From: Atrina japonica
Lineage: Eukaryota; Mollusca; Bivalvia; Pterioida; Pinnidae
Length of the DNA stretch: 64,000 nucleotides
Direction of reading: 5' to 3'
NCBI GenBank assembly: GCA_030159075.1
Contig: BROG01000076.1
Coordinates: 1 to 64,000 of the forward strand
Part shown: one piece after another, positions 30,601-38,868 of the stretch
Layout of the letters: every line of letters begins with the position of its first letter
Numbering within the stretch: the stretch's first letter is position 1
Translations under genes and position numbers: made by a program
Notes under the pieces: generated by a model
Database searches by the model: none
Told to the model about the DNA's origin: nothing
Seen by the model: only the letters and a program-made list of their open reading frames with translations

Positions 30601-33228
30601 TCTGGTTAACTTTTATCTATGAGAAGCAACAATTTTTTCTTTGCAGTAAGCATTTTGTTGCCGACACTTACTATGAACAGAGTAGGAAATGTCGCTGCAA
30701 ATTTCCCTTGTCACTTAATACAGATACTTGCAGTTTTCATGACAAATTACAAACCAATTTAGAAAATTAGTCCAAAAACGTCAAGACAGATTTGCAAAAC
30801 TTTACAAGATTTCATTGAGTACATATGCCTGGCCAAAGGTATTCTAAAAGTTGATTTTGCATAATAAACTACAGTATATGAAAAGGTTCAAGCTCAAATT
30901 GTTTTCTGAGGTGGCTGAAAATGCCTTTAGATGAAAAGTAAGATTTGTTCATAATTTTATTCAAATATTTTCAAATTTAATTACACTAAACTTGAGCTAA
31001 GCTTTAGCTTAAATGTTTACTCAATGAGGAGACCCAAAAATAATTGTTCTGGAAAAAGAAACAATTTTGTCGGGCCTGCATTTAAATATTGAAAGTTATA
31101 ATCCTTGTACATGTATATGACATAGTAATTGAAAATGAAAACCAGTTAATACCAGTGCATTGTACACATCTGTTATTACATATCGGTAGTTGCTGACCTT
31201 GACATTCACAACAAATTTACAGGATCACTCGAGTTTTCCCTGAATGAAGAAATATAATACAGTGGTACCTGTCTTGAGAGACCATCCCTTCTGCCAATGA
31301 AATATGGTCTTATGACAGGTGGTATTATCCGAAGGGTTACTTAAGCAAGTGTTTTTTTTCAGAATGTGGTATTATAAGAGATGTGGTTATGTATGACAGT
31401 AGTCTCACACGGCAAGTTCAACTGTATTTTGTAATGTGATTTTGGTGTCTGCATAGGTACATGTGTGTTCACCGTACAAAAGTTGATCTTTTCAAACTAT
31501 TCAGTTACTGCTTGAAATGAAGGTACAATGTAACTGGGCCCTCTCCTCCACCATTAAGGCCACATTCCGGTGTCATACAATATTTTGACCCCTGTGATAC
31601 TTTTCTTTTCTCTCTTAATGCACATTCGCATGAAGTTTCGTCATATTTTTAAAGTCCCTCTGCAACTAATTAGTAATCAATCGTGGGAAACACCTAACAC
31701 ATTGATCTATTTATAAACAGTTAGGTGTCAGCGGTCACGTGGTGACCCTCTACTGCAGTGCAATAACTAGAGCGAAATTTATATCACTCGTACACCAGGG
31801 TAAGTTTAAGGATTCCTACGGATTCCTGTGCTATAACTCCATTAATTCATCAAATTTTTTGAGAAAAAGTTCATTCTTGTCGGTTAGGAGTGGTTTTCTT
31901 ATGAAAATGTCAAAAATTACAATAACATCCAGAAAATTCCAATAACATCCCCGGAATGTGACTTAAATAACTGGCCACCACCACCACCGTTTGACTAAAA
32001 AATTGTCGAGTGTGACATAAAACACAAAACCAAAAAACATTGCTCATTCATTTTGTCTGTATACTTTTCAGATTCTTGTTTTAGGTTTAGTTACAGTAAT
32101 TTAATTTTATTATTTTTTTCACTTGCAGCTTAAACTGGTTATAAATACTGGAAATGGCATGAAGAATACTTACATGGGTAGGTAACCAGTCTATAGAAAT
32201 CTTTATTTTTTTTTTGAATTGTGGAACTTTGAAATAATAGGCTATGATTATTAATAGATGAGAAGCCATGTTGCTTTTGGTTTGTCCATCTGTTGATTTT
32301 ATGACTTTTGTATCAAACAAGACAATCTTTATATTTGCTGAAATAATGGAGTTTAAAGTGATTTATAATATATGACAAAGCCTACCACATGTATATGACA
32401 AAAATCTAACTTGTGTTTATGACAAAAAGTCAGGCTATTATATGTGACAAAAGCCAGACATATATATGACAAAAGCCATACTCTTATATGACAAGGTCAG
32501 TCTCATATATATGACAAAAGTATGTATCATGTGTATAAGACTTATAAAATCTTACTGGGTGTGTTGAGTGGAAAAGGAAATCTCCACCCGAGTGGCAGGA
32601 ATCTTTGTCCAATCTGAGGGTCTCCTGAAGATTGGACTTTCAGATTCTTACCACGAGGATGGAGATTTCCTTTTCTGCTCATGCACCCTTGTTTGATTAT
32701 TTTTCTCCCATATTTTTTAATGCACGTTTATGAAGATCTAGACAAATATTCTGACATAACTATGCACTGTGATCTAGAAGACAGAAATTCTACATTACAA
32801 ACTGTTTCAAACAAAGTTGTCTTTTATGACACGGAACTCTCGGAGTTCAACACTGACATACGGTAAACAAAAATGTCAGATCACAGCAGACAGCATTTTC
32901 ACCTAGATGAAGCTGATTAAATCAGCAAAATTCTTGAAATTAAAATGCTTAATCTTTGTTGATTCTGTATATTGGTATAATAACAAATTTATTTCCCTGG
33001 TTGTAGGGAGACATGACAGTTAGTTTACCCATGGCAGGTCTTATTTCTCAGGGAAACAGGGGCAATAAATGTATAATGTTCTCACATGGCTACATATAGT
33101 AATGTTCTTAGTTGATTACAAATGATAAAGTTTTAATTTTGCATTTTTCAGAGTTAACATTGCCACAGTTCTACTCATTTCTACACGAGATGGAGAAAGC
33201 TAAAGCCAGTTTAGAGTACCTCAGCTAG
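15534..33228 (+). CDS. COMMD7: COMM domain-containing protein 7, nine exons
   Basis: Joining nine exons (15534-15620, 18267-18320, 20787-20889, 25518-25574, 26670-26707, 27350-27440, 28132-28181, 32129-32177, 33152-33228) gives 606 nt, 201 residues plus stop. All introns are GT-AG with matching phases 0,0,1,1,0,1,0,1. Human COMMD7 is about the same length. The N-terminal helical region (residues 1-130) includes an LSEEKADYF segment. The C-terminal COMM domain (about 135-198) has LVDMEWKFGV (135-144), with its conserved Trp at 140, and LTLPQFYSFLHEME (178-191), which best identify COMMD7. COMM proteins form the heteromeric Commander (CCC) complex, which acts in endosomal recycling and modulates NF-kB. 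That role is family knowledge, not visible here. The gene is 17.7 kb long because of repeat-filled introns. Confidence 0.95.
15759..15908 (-). mobile_element. SINE family B, 5'-truncated (COMMD7 intron 1)
   Basis: Tail and body of family B on the minus strand, lacking the tRNA head. TSD 'gtgtcacatgat' at 15747-15758 and 15909-15920, exact over 12 bp. Confidence 0.93.
16599..16768. mobile_element. Foldback MITE, family F
   Basis: Left end 'ttaaaacctgttttagcaac' and right end 'tatacaagtttcactgta'. 'caccacctgtgtata'-type internal motif. Diverged relative of 43112-43299. Confidence 0.7.
16846..16953. mobile_element. Fragment of family F, 'GAGACCACC' subfamily
   Basis: 'cttgagacaccacattttag' and 'tggtctctcaagacaggttc' recur at 52017-52171 and 44283-44470. 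Confidence 0.6.
17140..17412 (+). mobile_element. TTAA-flanked short element, family I (old copy)
   Basis: Starts 'ttaaaggggcattaggcatg' and shares 'acgataacaaaaaagagata' and 'cacaggcataaacatt' with the better copy at 54240-54624. The right end is unclear. Confidence 0.65.
17572..17876 (+). repeat. Direct duplication, ~118-bp unit, offset ~187 bp
   Basis: 'gggtcattactcaacaatgc', 'agggggatactgg' and 'gtggcctaattttgaccc' occur at 17572-17690 and again at 17760-17876, roughly 87% alike by eye. Confidence 0.8.
17999..18219 (+). mobile_element. TA-flanked MITE, family K, copy 1 (end of COMMD7 intron 1)
   Basis: Imperfect terminal inverted repeats 'tactgtgtgtgtactt' and 'gaatacataacagta' within TA/TA. 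The interior has 'attagcgcctttcgcgctcg' and 'aagggcagcgctaaaatttc'. It is the reverse complement of 23457-23679. Confidence 0.85.
18267..18320 (+). CDS. COMMD7: COMMD7 exon 2
   Basis: Residues 30-47 (QFGQLVEYALEFLSDPGK). Acceptor 'ttcacag', donor 'gtaagt', phase 0 on both sides. Confidence 0.93.
18571..20390 (+). repeat. 40/41-bp minisatellite array, about 45 units, COMMD7 intron 2
   Basis: The unit reads 'ctggctcactatgctatgtg' then 'gattggacaatacatgttac'. Two variants occur: a 41-bp form with 'ctggctc' and 'ggattgg', dominant before about 19350, and a 40-bp form with 'ctgctc' and often 'ttgactgg', dominant after it. A variant cluster ('caattcatg', 'cactctgc', 'acagtacatg', 'gggttaggc') at 19201-19320 reappears at 20087-20206, an 886-bp offset that indicates internal duplication. 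The unit has no stop codon in any forward frame, which creates long spurious ORFs. Confidence 0.97.
20391..20786. other. COMMD7 intron 2, 3' remainder
   Basis: No repeats or RNA genes recognised. The acceptor 'ctttgtag' closes the intron. Confidence 0.5.
20787..20889 (+). CDS. COMMD7: COMMD7 exon 3
   Basis: Residues 48-81 plus the first base of codon 82. Contains QLQEFAEQNGV and a VFKSLIAIPS end. Acceptor 'ttgtag', donor 'gtaagt', phase 1. Confidence 0.94.
21370..21539 (+). repeat. Dispersed repeat, partner of 23152-23322 in inverse orientation
   Basis: 'gctttcaacccaagagactc', 'tgcaacaggaaagagcatg', then a TTAA MITE (21450-21539). The same succession lies reversed 1.7 kb downstream. Confidence 0.8.
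21450..21539 (+). mobile_element. TTAA MITE, family G
   Basis: 'ttaactcatccacccctag' at the left and 'caggggttgctgagtaa' at the right. The interior 'catttggactggtctaagtc' is shared by all G copies. Confidence 0.8.
21715..21850. mobile_element. Family F fragment
   Basis: 'agaacctgtctagagaaaac' and 'gagagacaacctgtcgtaag' resemble the GAGACCACC subfamily. Confidence 0.5.
21851..22730. other. COMMD7 intron 3, unassigned part
   Basis: No coding signal or recognised repeat. Confidence 0.4.
22731..22788 (+). mobile_element. SINE family A, tRNA head only
   Basis: 'agccggcctggctcagttgg' to 'gagttccagtcc', then unrelated sequence. This is a 3'-truncated or broken copy. Confidence 0.8.
23152..23322 (-). 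repeat. Inverted partner of 21370-21539, containing a family G MITE (23152-23242)
   Basis: Minus-strand reading gives CTTTCAACCCAAGAGACTCA, GCAACAGGAAAGAGCATG and the family G MITE. The two could pair into a ~170-bp imperfect duplex in the pre-mRNA. Confidence 0.8.
23457..23679 (-). mobile_element. TA-flanked MITE, family K, copy 2 (COMMD7 intron 3)
   Basis: Terminal inverted repeats 'tactgtaagtgta' and 'tacacatacagta' match at 12 of 13 positions with TA ends. Length and interior match copy 1 in inverse orientation. Confidence 0.88.
24062..24256. mobile_element. Family F element, old copy
   Basis: 'tacagtcaactttgtctata', 'aagaccactcaagggaacag' and 'gtgacctttataaagagg' follow the layout of the 183-bp family F copies. 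Confidence 0.6.
24419..24688 (+). mobile_element. SINE family A (COMMD7 intron 3)
   Basis: Near-complete copy with several small deletions ('ggtgtcggctaaagaaccc'). TSD 'ttgtttgaaagta' at 24406-24418 and 24689-24701, exact over 13 bp. Confidence 0.95.
24702..25517. other. COMMD7 intron 3, 3' part
   Basis: AT-rich. Loose echoes of 'ttttattgttaccat...' and 'caaaatctaacaatattaaa' at ~110-bp spacing suggest a very old tandem repeat from 24950 to 25400. No gene seen. Confidence 0.35.
25518..25574 (+). CDS. COMMD7: COMMD7 exon 4
   Basis: Residues 82-100 plus the first base of 101 (GALKKTLSGSQLREDLCNL). Acceptor 'tttatag', donor 'gtaaca', phases 1 and 1. Confidence 0.93.
   Translation, partial: ELSRRHYQVVNYERISVT
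25852..26090. repeat. Dispersed repeat with 'aaggtcaaggtcaca' end
   Basis: 'caaatcttgtctgggctata', 'ttggccatgacctcatggtg' and 'tcttcaaggtcaaggtcaca' are typical of an abundant mollusc-type dispersed repeat. Only one copy in the window, so the boundaries are estimates. Confidence 0.5.
26670..26707 (+). CDS. COMMD7: COMMD7 exon 5
   Basis: Completes codon 101 and encodes residues 102-113 (LSEEKADYFCKQ). A polypyrimidine tract plus 'cag' precedes it, and donor 'gtgagt' follows. Phase 1 in, phase 0 out. Confidence 0.94.
26885..27040 (+). mobile_element. SINE family B, old truncated copy (intron 5)
   Basis: 'ttgggttgtctcctctataa', 'ccgccaccatatgaccgg' and 'attgttgggcgttacac' match the family B body and tail. 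Confidence 0.7.
27350..27440 (+). CDS. COMMD7: COMMD7 exon 6
   Basis: Residues 114-143 plus the first base of 144. Ends in the COMM-domain opening NQLVDMEWKFG. Phase 0 in, phase 1 out. Confidence 0.96.
27441..28131. other. COMMD7 intron 6
   Basis: No repeats recognised apart from short AT runs. Confidence 0.5.
28132..28181 (+). CDS. COMMD7: COMMD7 exon 7
   Basis: Completes codon 144 and encodes 145-160 (TAASSEIDKVGNTFLQ). Acceptor 'attctag', donor 'gtaagt'. Confidence 0.94.
28310..28415. repeat. 'gttgcaactaaaa' dispersed repeat, intron 7
   Basis: 'gctaaaagttgctattaaaa' and 'ttgcaaccaaaatttcagta' find a weaker counterpart at 30117-30235 ('gtggcaaccaaaatttctta'). Confidence 0.4.
29222..29872 (+). 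mobile_element. Dispersed element with 'agctcacctgagc' start, intron 7
   Basis: Begins 'tttagctcacctgagccaaa' and ends 'ctcaggtgagcaattgaggc' then 'cctcttgttttt'. The ends are partly inverted (agctcacctgag / ctcaggtgagc). No coding capacity. A repeat with these ends is common in mollusc genomes. Its class is uncertain. Confidence 0.65.
29873..31250. other. COMMD7 intron 7, unassigned middle part
   Basis: Apart from the faint repeat at 30117-30235 nothing was recognised. Confidence 0.4.
31259..31437. mobile_element. Family F element, GAGACC subfamily
   Basis: 'tacagtggtacctgtcttga' start, 'gagagaccatccc', right end 'caagttcaactgtat'. Confidence 0.65.
31529..32037 (+). mobile_element. SINE family B (31529-31557 and 31967-32037), split by a later insertion
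   Basis: 'gggccctctcctccaccatt' on the left and 'ctggccaccaccaccaccg', 'aaaaattgtcgagtgtgac' on the right join into the family B body when the TTAA element between them is skipped. Confidence 0.75.
31558..31962 (+). mobile_element. TTAA-specific short DNA element nested in a SINE
   Basis: 405 bp flanked by TTAA at 31554-31557 and 31963-31966. Terminal inverted repeats 'ggccacattccgg' and 'ccggaatgtgac'. No transposase. The TTAA target points to piggyBac-type mobilisation. It sits inside a family B SINE, so it is younger than that copy. Confidence 0.8.
32129..32177 (+). CDS. COMMD7: COMMD7 exon 8
   Basis: Residues 161-176 plus the first base of 177 (LKLVINTGNGMKNTYM). Acceptor 'cttgcag', donor 'gtaggt'. 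Confidence 0.94.
32366..32525. repeat. Irregular tandem repeat 'tatatgacaaaagcc'
   Basis: Seven or so copies spaced 25-35 bp. Confidence 0.7.
32557..32690. repeat. Long near-continuous hairpin in COMMD7 intron 8
   Basis: Arms 32571-32615 and 32629-32675 are reverse complements with about five mismatches and a small bulge ('gaaaaggaaatctccaccc' against 'ggatggagatttccttttc', then 'gtccaatct' against 'agattggac'). Weaker pairing runs out to 32557 and 32690. It could be a MITE without internal sequence or a structured intronic RNA. Confidence 0.8.
33152..33228 (+). CDS. COMMD7: COMMD7 exon 9 and stop
   Basis: Completes codon 177 and encodes 178-201, LTLPQFYSFLHEMEKAKASL through the end, then TAG at 33226-33228. 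Confidence 0.96.
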
Positions 33229-34120
33229 TTAAAGAGTAAATTAAATGTATATTGTATTTGTTAGATGATGACATTCCTAATGTCTGTTGCCATGGAAATA
33301 TTCCAGTACCCACATCAGTCATCACCATTGATCCAAGTTCCATCTGCTGACAAAATCTTGTTGCAAATGTGTTGTTTCTGTGAGGCTGTAGAACTCTGTT
33401 TATTTATTATTTTTTATGTCATTTCCATTCAAATATTCAGCAAATAGTGCAATATCATAAGAGATTGTTTTAAAACAATGTATGGTCCAGTTCTTAATGT
33501 CATGTAGAGAATACGGTGTTTTAAAATTTCTTAAAATATTTAAGCAACAATATCAAAATATCCTGAGTCTTCATGACAGTGTTCTTTTAAGACAACTATC
33601 ACCGTACTTACCATTCCCCATAGTTTTCATAAATTCATGTAACCTATTGCCTACTTAGAACAAAACTTGCAATACATTTTTTTTTCATAAAATCTGATAA
33701 TTCAGGTGGTACACTAGATGGCATTCTCAATTTAACCATTTCATAAAGGAAGTATAGTTTACAATTGTAATGAATTTTGAATACGTACACATGGTTTATA
33801 CATGTTAAATTACAGTACATGCATACTTTGTTTAAAACATCCACTGAATCTAATACTACATTTAGTCATAACTAAAAATATGTCCTTTTTAAAACCAGTC
33901 TGGTTTGAATTTTTTAAATGTCCCACACCCCCTTAAAAAATGATTCTTTTTAGTGGAATATTTATGTAAAGTTCAATAATTTTTTGTAACAAATTTATAT
34001 AAAGTTTGAGAAGTTACATAATAATGCAGTTTTGATACATCAGTGTACATTTTTATAGTGCATGGGTTTTGTGGACATAAATGTGTTACAGCAAAAATAA
34101 ATAAATAACAATTTTATACA
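33229..34120 (+). other. COMMD7: COMMD7 3' UTR (predicted)
   Basis: AT-rich sequence after the stop without another frame. Overlapping AATAAA signals at 34096-34101 and 34100-34105 are the best candidate polyadenylation site. Confidence 0.5.
34096..34105 (+). terminator. COMMD7: Polyadenylation signals AATAAATAAA
   Basis: Two overlapping AATAAA hexamers, 870 bp past the stop. Earlier weaker signals cannot be excluded. Confidence 0.5.
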
Positions 34121-34239
34121 CTTGAATGGTTTTATTATTTATACATGTAATGACATGCACAAAATCTTGTTCATATTCTTCTACAAAAAAACTCTGTAAA
34201 CAGAATTAACAACACAACACATACCAAGTGGGGTCAAAG

Positions 34240-34800
34240 TTGCAAATGAAGTGAATAAGTTTACACACAGTGTGGAGCCAAAAGTTGAAACTTGTACAGT
34301 TTACATACAGTGTGAAGCCAAAAGTTTAAACTTATATTGTTTACATACAGTGTGAAGCCAAAAGTTGAAACTTATACAGGTTACATACAGCGTGAAGCCA
34401 AAAGTTGAACTTCCTACTGGTTATATACAGTGTGAAGCCAAAAATTGAAACCAAAACAATTTGTACACAGTGTGAAGCCAAAATTTGAAACTTATACAGT
34501 TTACACAGTCTGAAGCCAAAAGTTGAACTTCACTCTGGTTACATACAGTGTGAAACCAAAAGTTGAAACCAAAACAGTTTGCATAGTGTAAAGCCAAAAG
34601 TTGAAACTTATACAGTTTACACACAGTGTGAACCTATAAACTGAACTTACTACTGTTTACATATAAAAGTTGAAACTAAAACAGTTTCCATACAGTGTGA
34701 GGCCAAAAGTTTAACTTAATACTGTTTATATATAGTGTGAAGCCAAAGTTTAAACCAAAACAGTTTACACACAGTGTGAAGTTGAAACTAATAATTTACA
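34240..34800. repeat. ~43-bp minisatellite, about 13 units
   Basis: 'cagtgtgaagccaaaagttg' followed by 'aaacttatacagtttacata' with many substitutions and small indels. Intergenic. Confidence 0.92.
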
Positions 34801-36322
34801 TATATTCTCCAGATTATCATGATAATTGTAAGTCATGACTACATGACAATCACATGTCTAAGTAATAAGGGGGTTACCCTGTGACTGTTTTACAAAAACT
34901 AACAAGGTATTGGTGATTCCATGGGGTAACCCTATTCTAATGCCCACACATTTAAAATAAGTATCTTATTGACAGAAACCAATAAAAAATGTGACAGCTT
35001 ATGCTGAATCCTTACATTATCAATGACCAAATCACTGAGTTGAAAAATTTAATGCTCTTTCAAAATTAGTTACTGCTTTATCATATGTATTTTATATCAA
35101 AATTTAGTGAAATGATAGTTTTGATGTTTCTTATCTAGAGACTGAAAAATAATTTGAAATATTACAAAATATGTAAACAGTAAAGTTCAACAAGTGCAAC
35201 AAAATCGGTCAACAAAATTGTGTGTGATTTCATATAAAAACAACCAATGAAACATGAATCCCCTGCAAATTTACAACTTCACAGACCAATGAAATAATGT
35301 GAAACAAACGGAATGCATTAGAATCAATTATTCATGGAATTTCAGAATACCTAGTAGGTTAACACAGGAAGAAAAAAAAACTTTTCTCAACATGCAAAGA
35401 GTTTCAATTGCCAACAAAGTTTCTTTGTGTAAATTTCACTTGAAAATTTTAAATTAATTGAGTATGAATTATGAAATTTACAATATTGAATTTAAATATT
35501 AATTTTGAAGAAAAATATTCAAGTGGTATACTTCCTCAATTGAATTCTTGAAGTACTATATTTCTTCTGAAACTTTCAGAAAACTTTGCTGTTCATTATA
35601 CAGAGGTATATCACAATTGACAAGTTCATATGAACTAATCACATGATAAAGTTCATGTGGCAAATTCATGTTGATTGATACAAATTAAACATTTTATTTC
35701 ACATGATATTCATATGAAATTGGTTTTGGCTTTTCAAAAATCACATGTGAAAATTGAGAACTAAAAAACAGTACACTTTTGTGAATGACTGTATAACCCA
35801 GTTACCCACCCACTTGGAAACTATCACAGGAATTCATGGATTGTTAAAAATAACATTGTATTATATTAAATGCAATCAAAATTTTATATATGTTCCCAAA
35901 GTAATCATTGATTAGTTTATAAATCACAGATTCTAACATTTATATTATCACAAGAAAACATTAGATGTAGATATGATAGCACAATGATATAAAAAATACA
36001 ATAAAAAAAAAAACATGAATTGACAAAAAATAGTGTTTCTCTTTGCGTAGGTTTTTGTAAGCATTCAAAAAAATAGTTCACATATGTTGTAAATACATTG
36101 TATTTTAGATGTATTTTTACCTTTTTGTAAACATTTCTTGAATATGTTGGCAAAAAATATTGGGTGTAAAAGGAAAATGTTTTTTCTTTACGTACATGTA
36201 AGTTATGTAACTTATAACAGAACATCTACAATGTATCTAGGTCAAAGGTCATTGAGTACAGCATTGTTCAGCACAGTCATGTGACAATGGCCCACTTGAA
36301 CAAAACATTAGAAGATTTGAAA
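34801..36322. other. Intergenic, unassigned
   Basis: AT-rich, with no coding frame I would defend. Confidence 0.45.
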
Positions 36323-36505
36323 TACAGTAAAACCTGTATATAGGGGCCACCCAAGAGACCAGAAAATATTGGCCTTTATGTGCAGGTGACCCTTATACAC
36401 AGGTTCAATTTAGTTGAAGTATGCAGTCAAGGGACTGTTCAAAACTGGCCTTTATAGACAAGTGATCCTTATATAGAGATGGCCGCTATAGCAGGTTTTA
36501 CTGTA
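36323..36505 (+). mobile_element. Foldback MITE, family F, 183 bp
   Basis: Perfect 14-bp terminal inverted repeats 'tacagtaaaacctg' / 'caggttttactgta' with TA at both ends. Full-length partner in inverse orientation at 39799-39981. Confidence 0.92.
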
Positions 36506-37300
36506 TAAAGATAATATTGCTAAGCCAATCAGATTTCAGTATATGACGATGGAGTTGAGTACAATTTTCAGACTTAAGTATTTAATACTCGAGTTTTGTG
36601 CAAGTAAACCAAAATGCAGATCTTGTTTACAGCGATCTTCAGCACACTCGTGACAAGATGGCACCATTTATTATATATCTTCCCCAACTGAGTTGTAAAA
36701 ACTACTCAGGAGTAAAATATAAGATTTCTAAGACATGAAATCGATAATCAGGTTTTAATTTAATGCTGCAATGGTCACATGCACTTTTATGAACAGCAGC
36801 ATACATGCATTGCATTTTTTATGTTGGTCCATTCTGTGTGATTAAATTCATGTAAAAAGGGTCTTTAACTCCTTCAACACCTATCTCACATTATTTCATG
36901 CCTTAGATGAAGCCATCAGCTTCATTTTAGTAAACTGGTACCCAGATAACGCTCCAGTTAACCATTTATCTAATACACTTGACAAAGATTTTTTCTCCTT
37001 TGACATGTTTGATTTTGACACAACCAACTTTGATAGGGTAGGGTAAACAAGTTAAAACAAAACAATACAGATACAAGTTAAAAATGTAGCACTAAATTGT
37101 ACAGACTCTGACCTTTAACCTGAAAACACTACTGTTAACTTGATAACTGACAAAACTGGAAAATTAAAAAAAAAACAACAGGATAATTAGATTTATAACA
37201 TGTATAATGATACATGTAAAAAATAATATCACATACATTATGATGATGGCAATGGCAAGATTGCTCTATATTCCATATTCTTGTGTTCTGATGATTTTTT
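36506..37300. other. Intergenic, unassigned
   Basis: Nothing recognised. Confidence 0.45.
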
Positions 37301-37306
37301 CATATA

Positions 37307-37500
37307 TACAGTAGAACCTCGTTATTTGGGCCACATGCATTACATTTTAAAGGATGGCCTTATAAATGAGGTGGTATCTATAGAGTATCCTTTAAACAGT
37401 ACAAGTACCACACCCCTGAACACTGAATAATCAAGGTTTTAATCTCTCTGGCCAGGTGGACTTTTAGCAATGTTTTTATATACAGTAAAACTTTGATGAG
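37307..37500. mobile_element. Family F remnants, two left ends
   Basis: 'tacagtagaacctcgttatt' at 37307 and 'tacagtaaaactttgatgag' at 37481. Right ends are unclear, so these are probably overlapping old copies. Confidence 0.5.
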
Positions 37501-37943
37501 TCAAACATGACAAAGGGATCACCTAGAAATATCATTACTTCGACAAACGAATGGTGACTGAGAATCATACAGTTTTTAGTTTCGGAGGATCTACACAAAC
37601 CGTCATGATGTCCAATTATAGGTGCTAGAATAAACTTAATTTTCATGAAATTAAAACATTGAGTATGTATGAGAAGAATAATTGCCATTGGGCTGTTTAG
37701 TACATATGTAATATTTGACTTCAAATTATTTGTAGGAATTTTCAATGTTTTTATAGAAATGGGTCCAAAAACTTATTTGAAACATCAAGAAATTTTACTC
37801 ATAAAAGTTCAAATTATAAACTGTTTACATGTGGCATTAAATACCAAAAAGTTATTGGGGACTTTGTCAAAAGTTCGAAACATCGAGAAATTCAACTCAC
37901 TGGAATTTGACTCGCAAATTTTTTTTGTATATGTGTATATTTA

Positions 37944-38163
37944 CTGAATACCAGGACATTTTTTGCCCCTGGTTATTTTCGCCCTTTTTACGACAGAAAA
38001 CTTATTCACTGCACCTTAAATTCGCCCTAAATTGCCAAGCATAGCCTCGTGGGTAGCATGCATGTCTATGCTTTGATTATTTAGCATGAAAATTTTTGTT
38101 TTCATTTTTTATTTGCCTTTCATCTAAGAGCAAAAAGGCGAAAATTAAACGACAGCAAAAATT
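37944..38163 (+). mobile_element. Short element, family J, copy 1
   Basis: 'gcccctggttattttcgccc', 'gcatgtctatgctttgatta', 'ggcgaaaattaaacgacagc'. Partner at 41455-41750. Confidence 0.7.
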
Positions 38164-38570
38164 TCAAAGTATGTAGAATCAAATATGTGTAGGTGTGTAC
38201 ATATGTACATGTACATACATATTTGACTACACAGTAACTACATGAAAACAGCATTTAATATCAAAGGCAATCTGGTGAGATTTACAGTCCTATTATGCTT
38301 TGACAAGAGCAAGTAAAGAGACAAAATCCTCCGATACATAAAATATGGTATATACGAGTCAATTTAAAAAAAAAAAACTTGATGTAACTCAAGTTTTCAG
38401 AACCTTACAATAAATAAATAATACTGTTTGTCTTCAAATTTACATCAATTTGAAACAATTCCAACATTCTGAATTTCTAGAAACATGATTTTAAATAGAT
38501 AAATATTACTATACATGACTATATTTCACATTTCACAGTCACCAGTCCAGTAGCAGTGAATTCTGCTCTG

Positions 38571-38650
38571 TTAATTTTGAGAGCTCTGTAAATTCTGCAA
38601 GTTCTGTAAATTCAGAGAGTTCTGTAAATTCTGTAAGTTCTGTAATTTTG
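38571..38650. repeat. 12-bp microsatellite 'agttctgtaaat'
   Basis: About six copies, just beyond the stop of the minus-strand gene, so probably within its 3' UTR. Confidence 0.85.
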
Positions 38651-38672
38651 TTGATGTTCACATGACTTTTTT

Positions 38673-38868
38673 TTATGCCCACTGATTAACAAATGGAGTG
38701 TACTCAACACATGGTGAAACCTTTTTGTTGCGCAATGAGAAAGCTGAATGCTGTTGGTACACTTTAATGCCGAGATTCGGGAATCTGTCTGCCAGTAACT
38801 GCTCTTCTAAAGGTGATGGCAGTGGTGTGGCATTCTTTGGTTTTGGTTTAGTCACTAGAATGTATCGA
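38673..38868 (-). CDS. Unidentified gene, last exon
   Basis: Starts RYILVTKPKPKNATPLPSPL and ends NQWA with TAA at 38673-38675. Acceptor on the minus strand is 'atacttgcag'. One base carries over from the previous exon's Thr codon. Confidence 0.85.

Noticed and set aside
34240..34800. CRISPR-like array
   Set aside because: Units are contiguous and diverged without unique spacers; the genome is eukaryotic.
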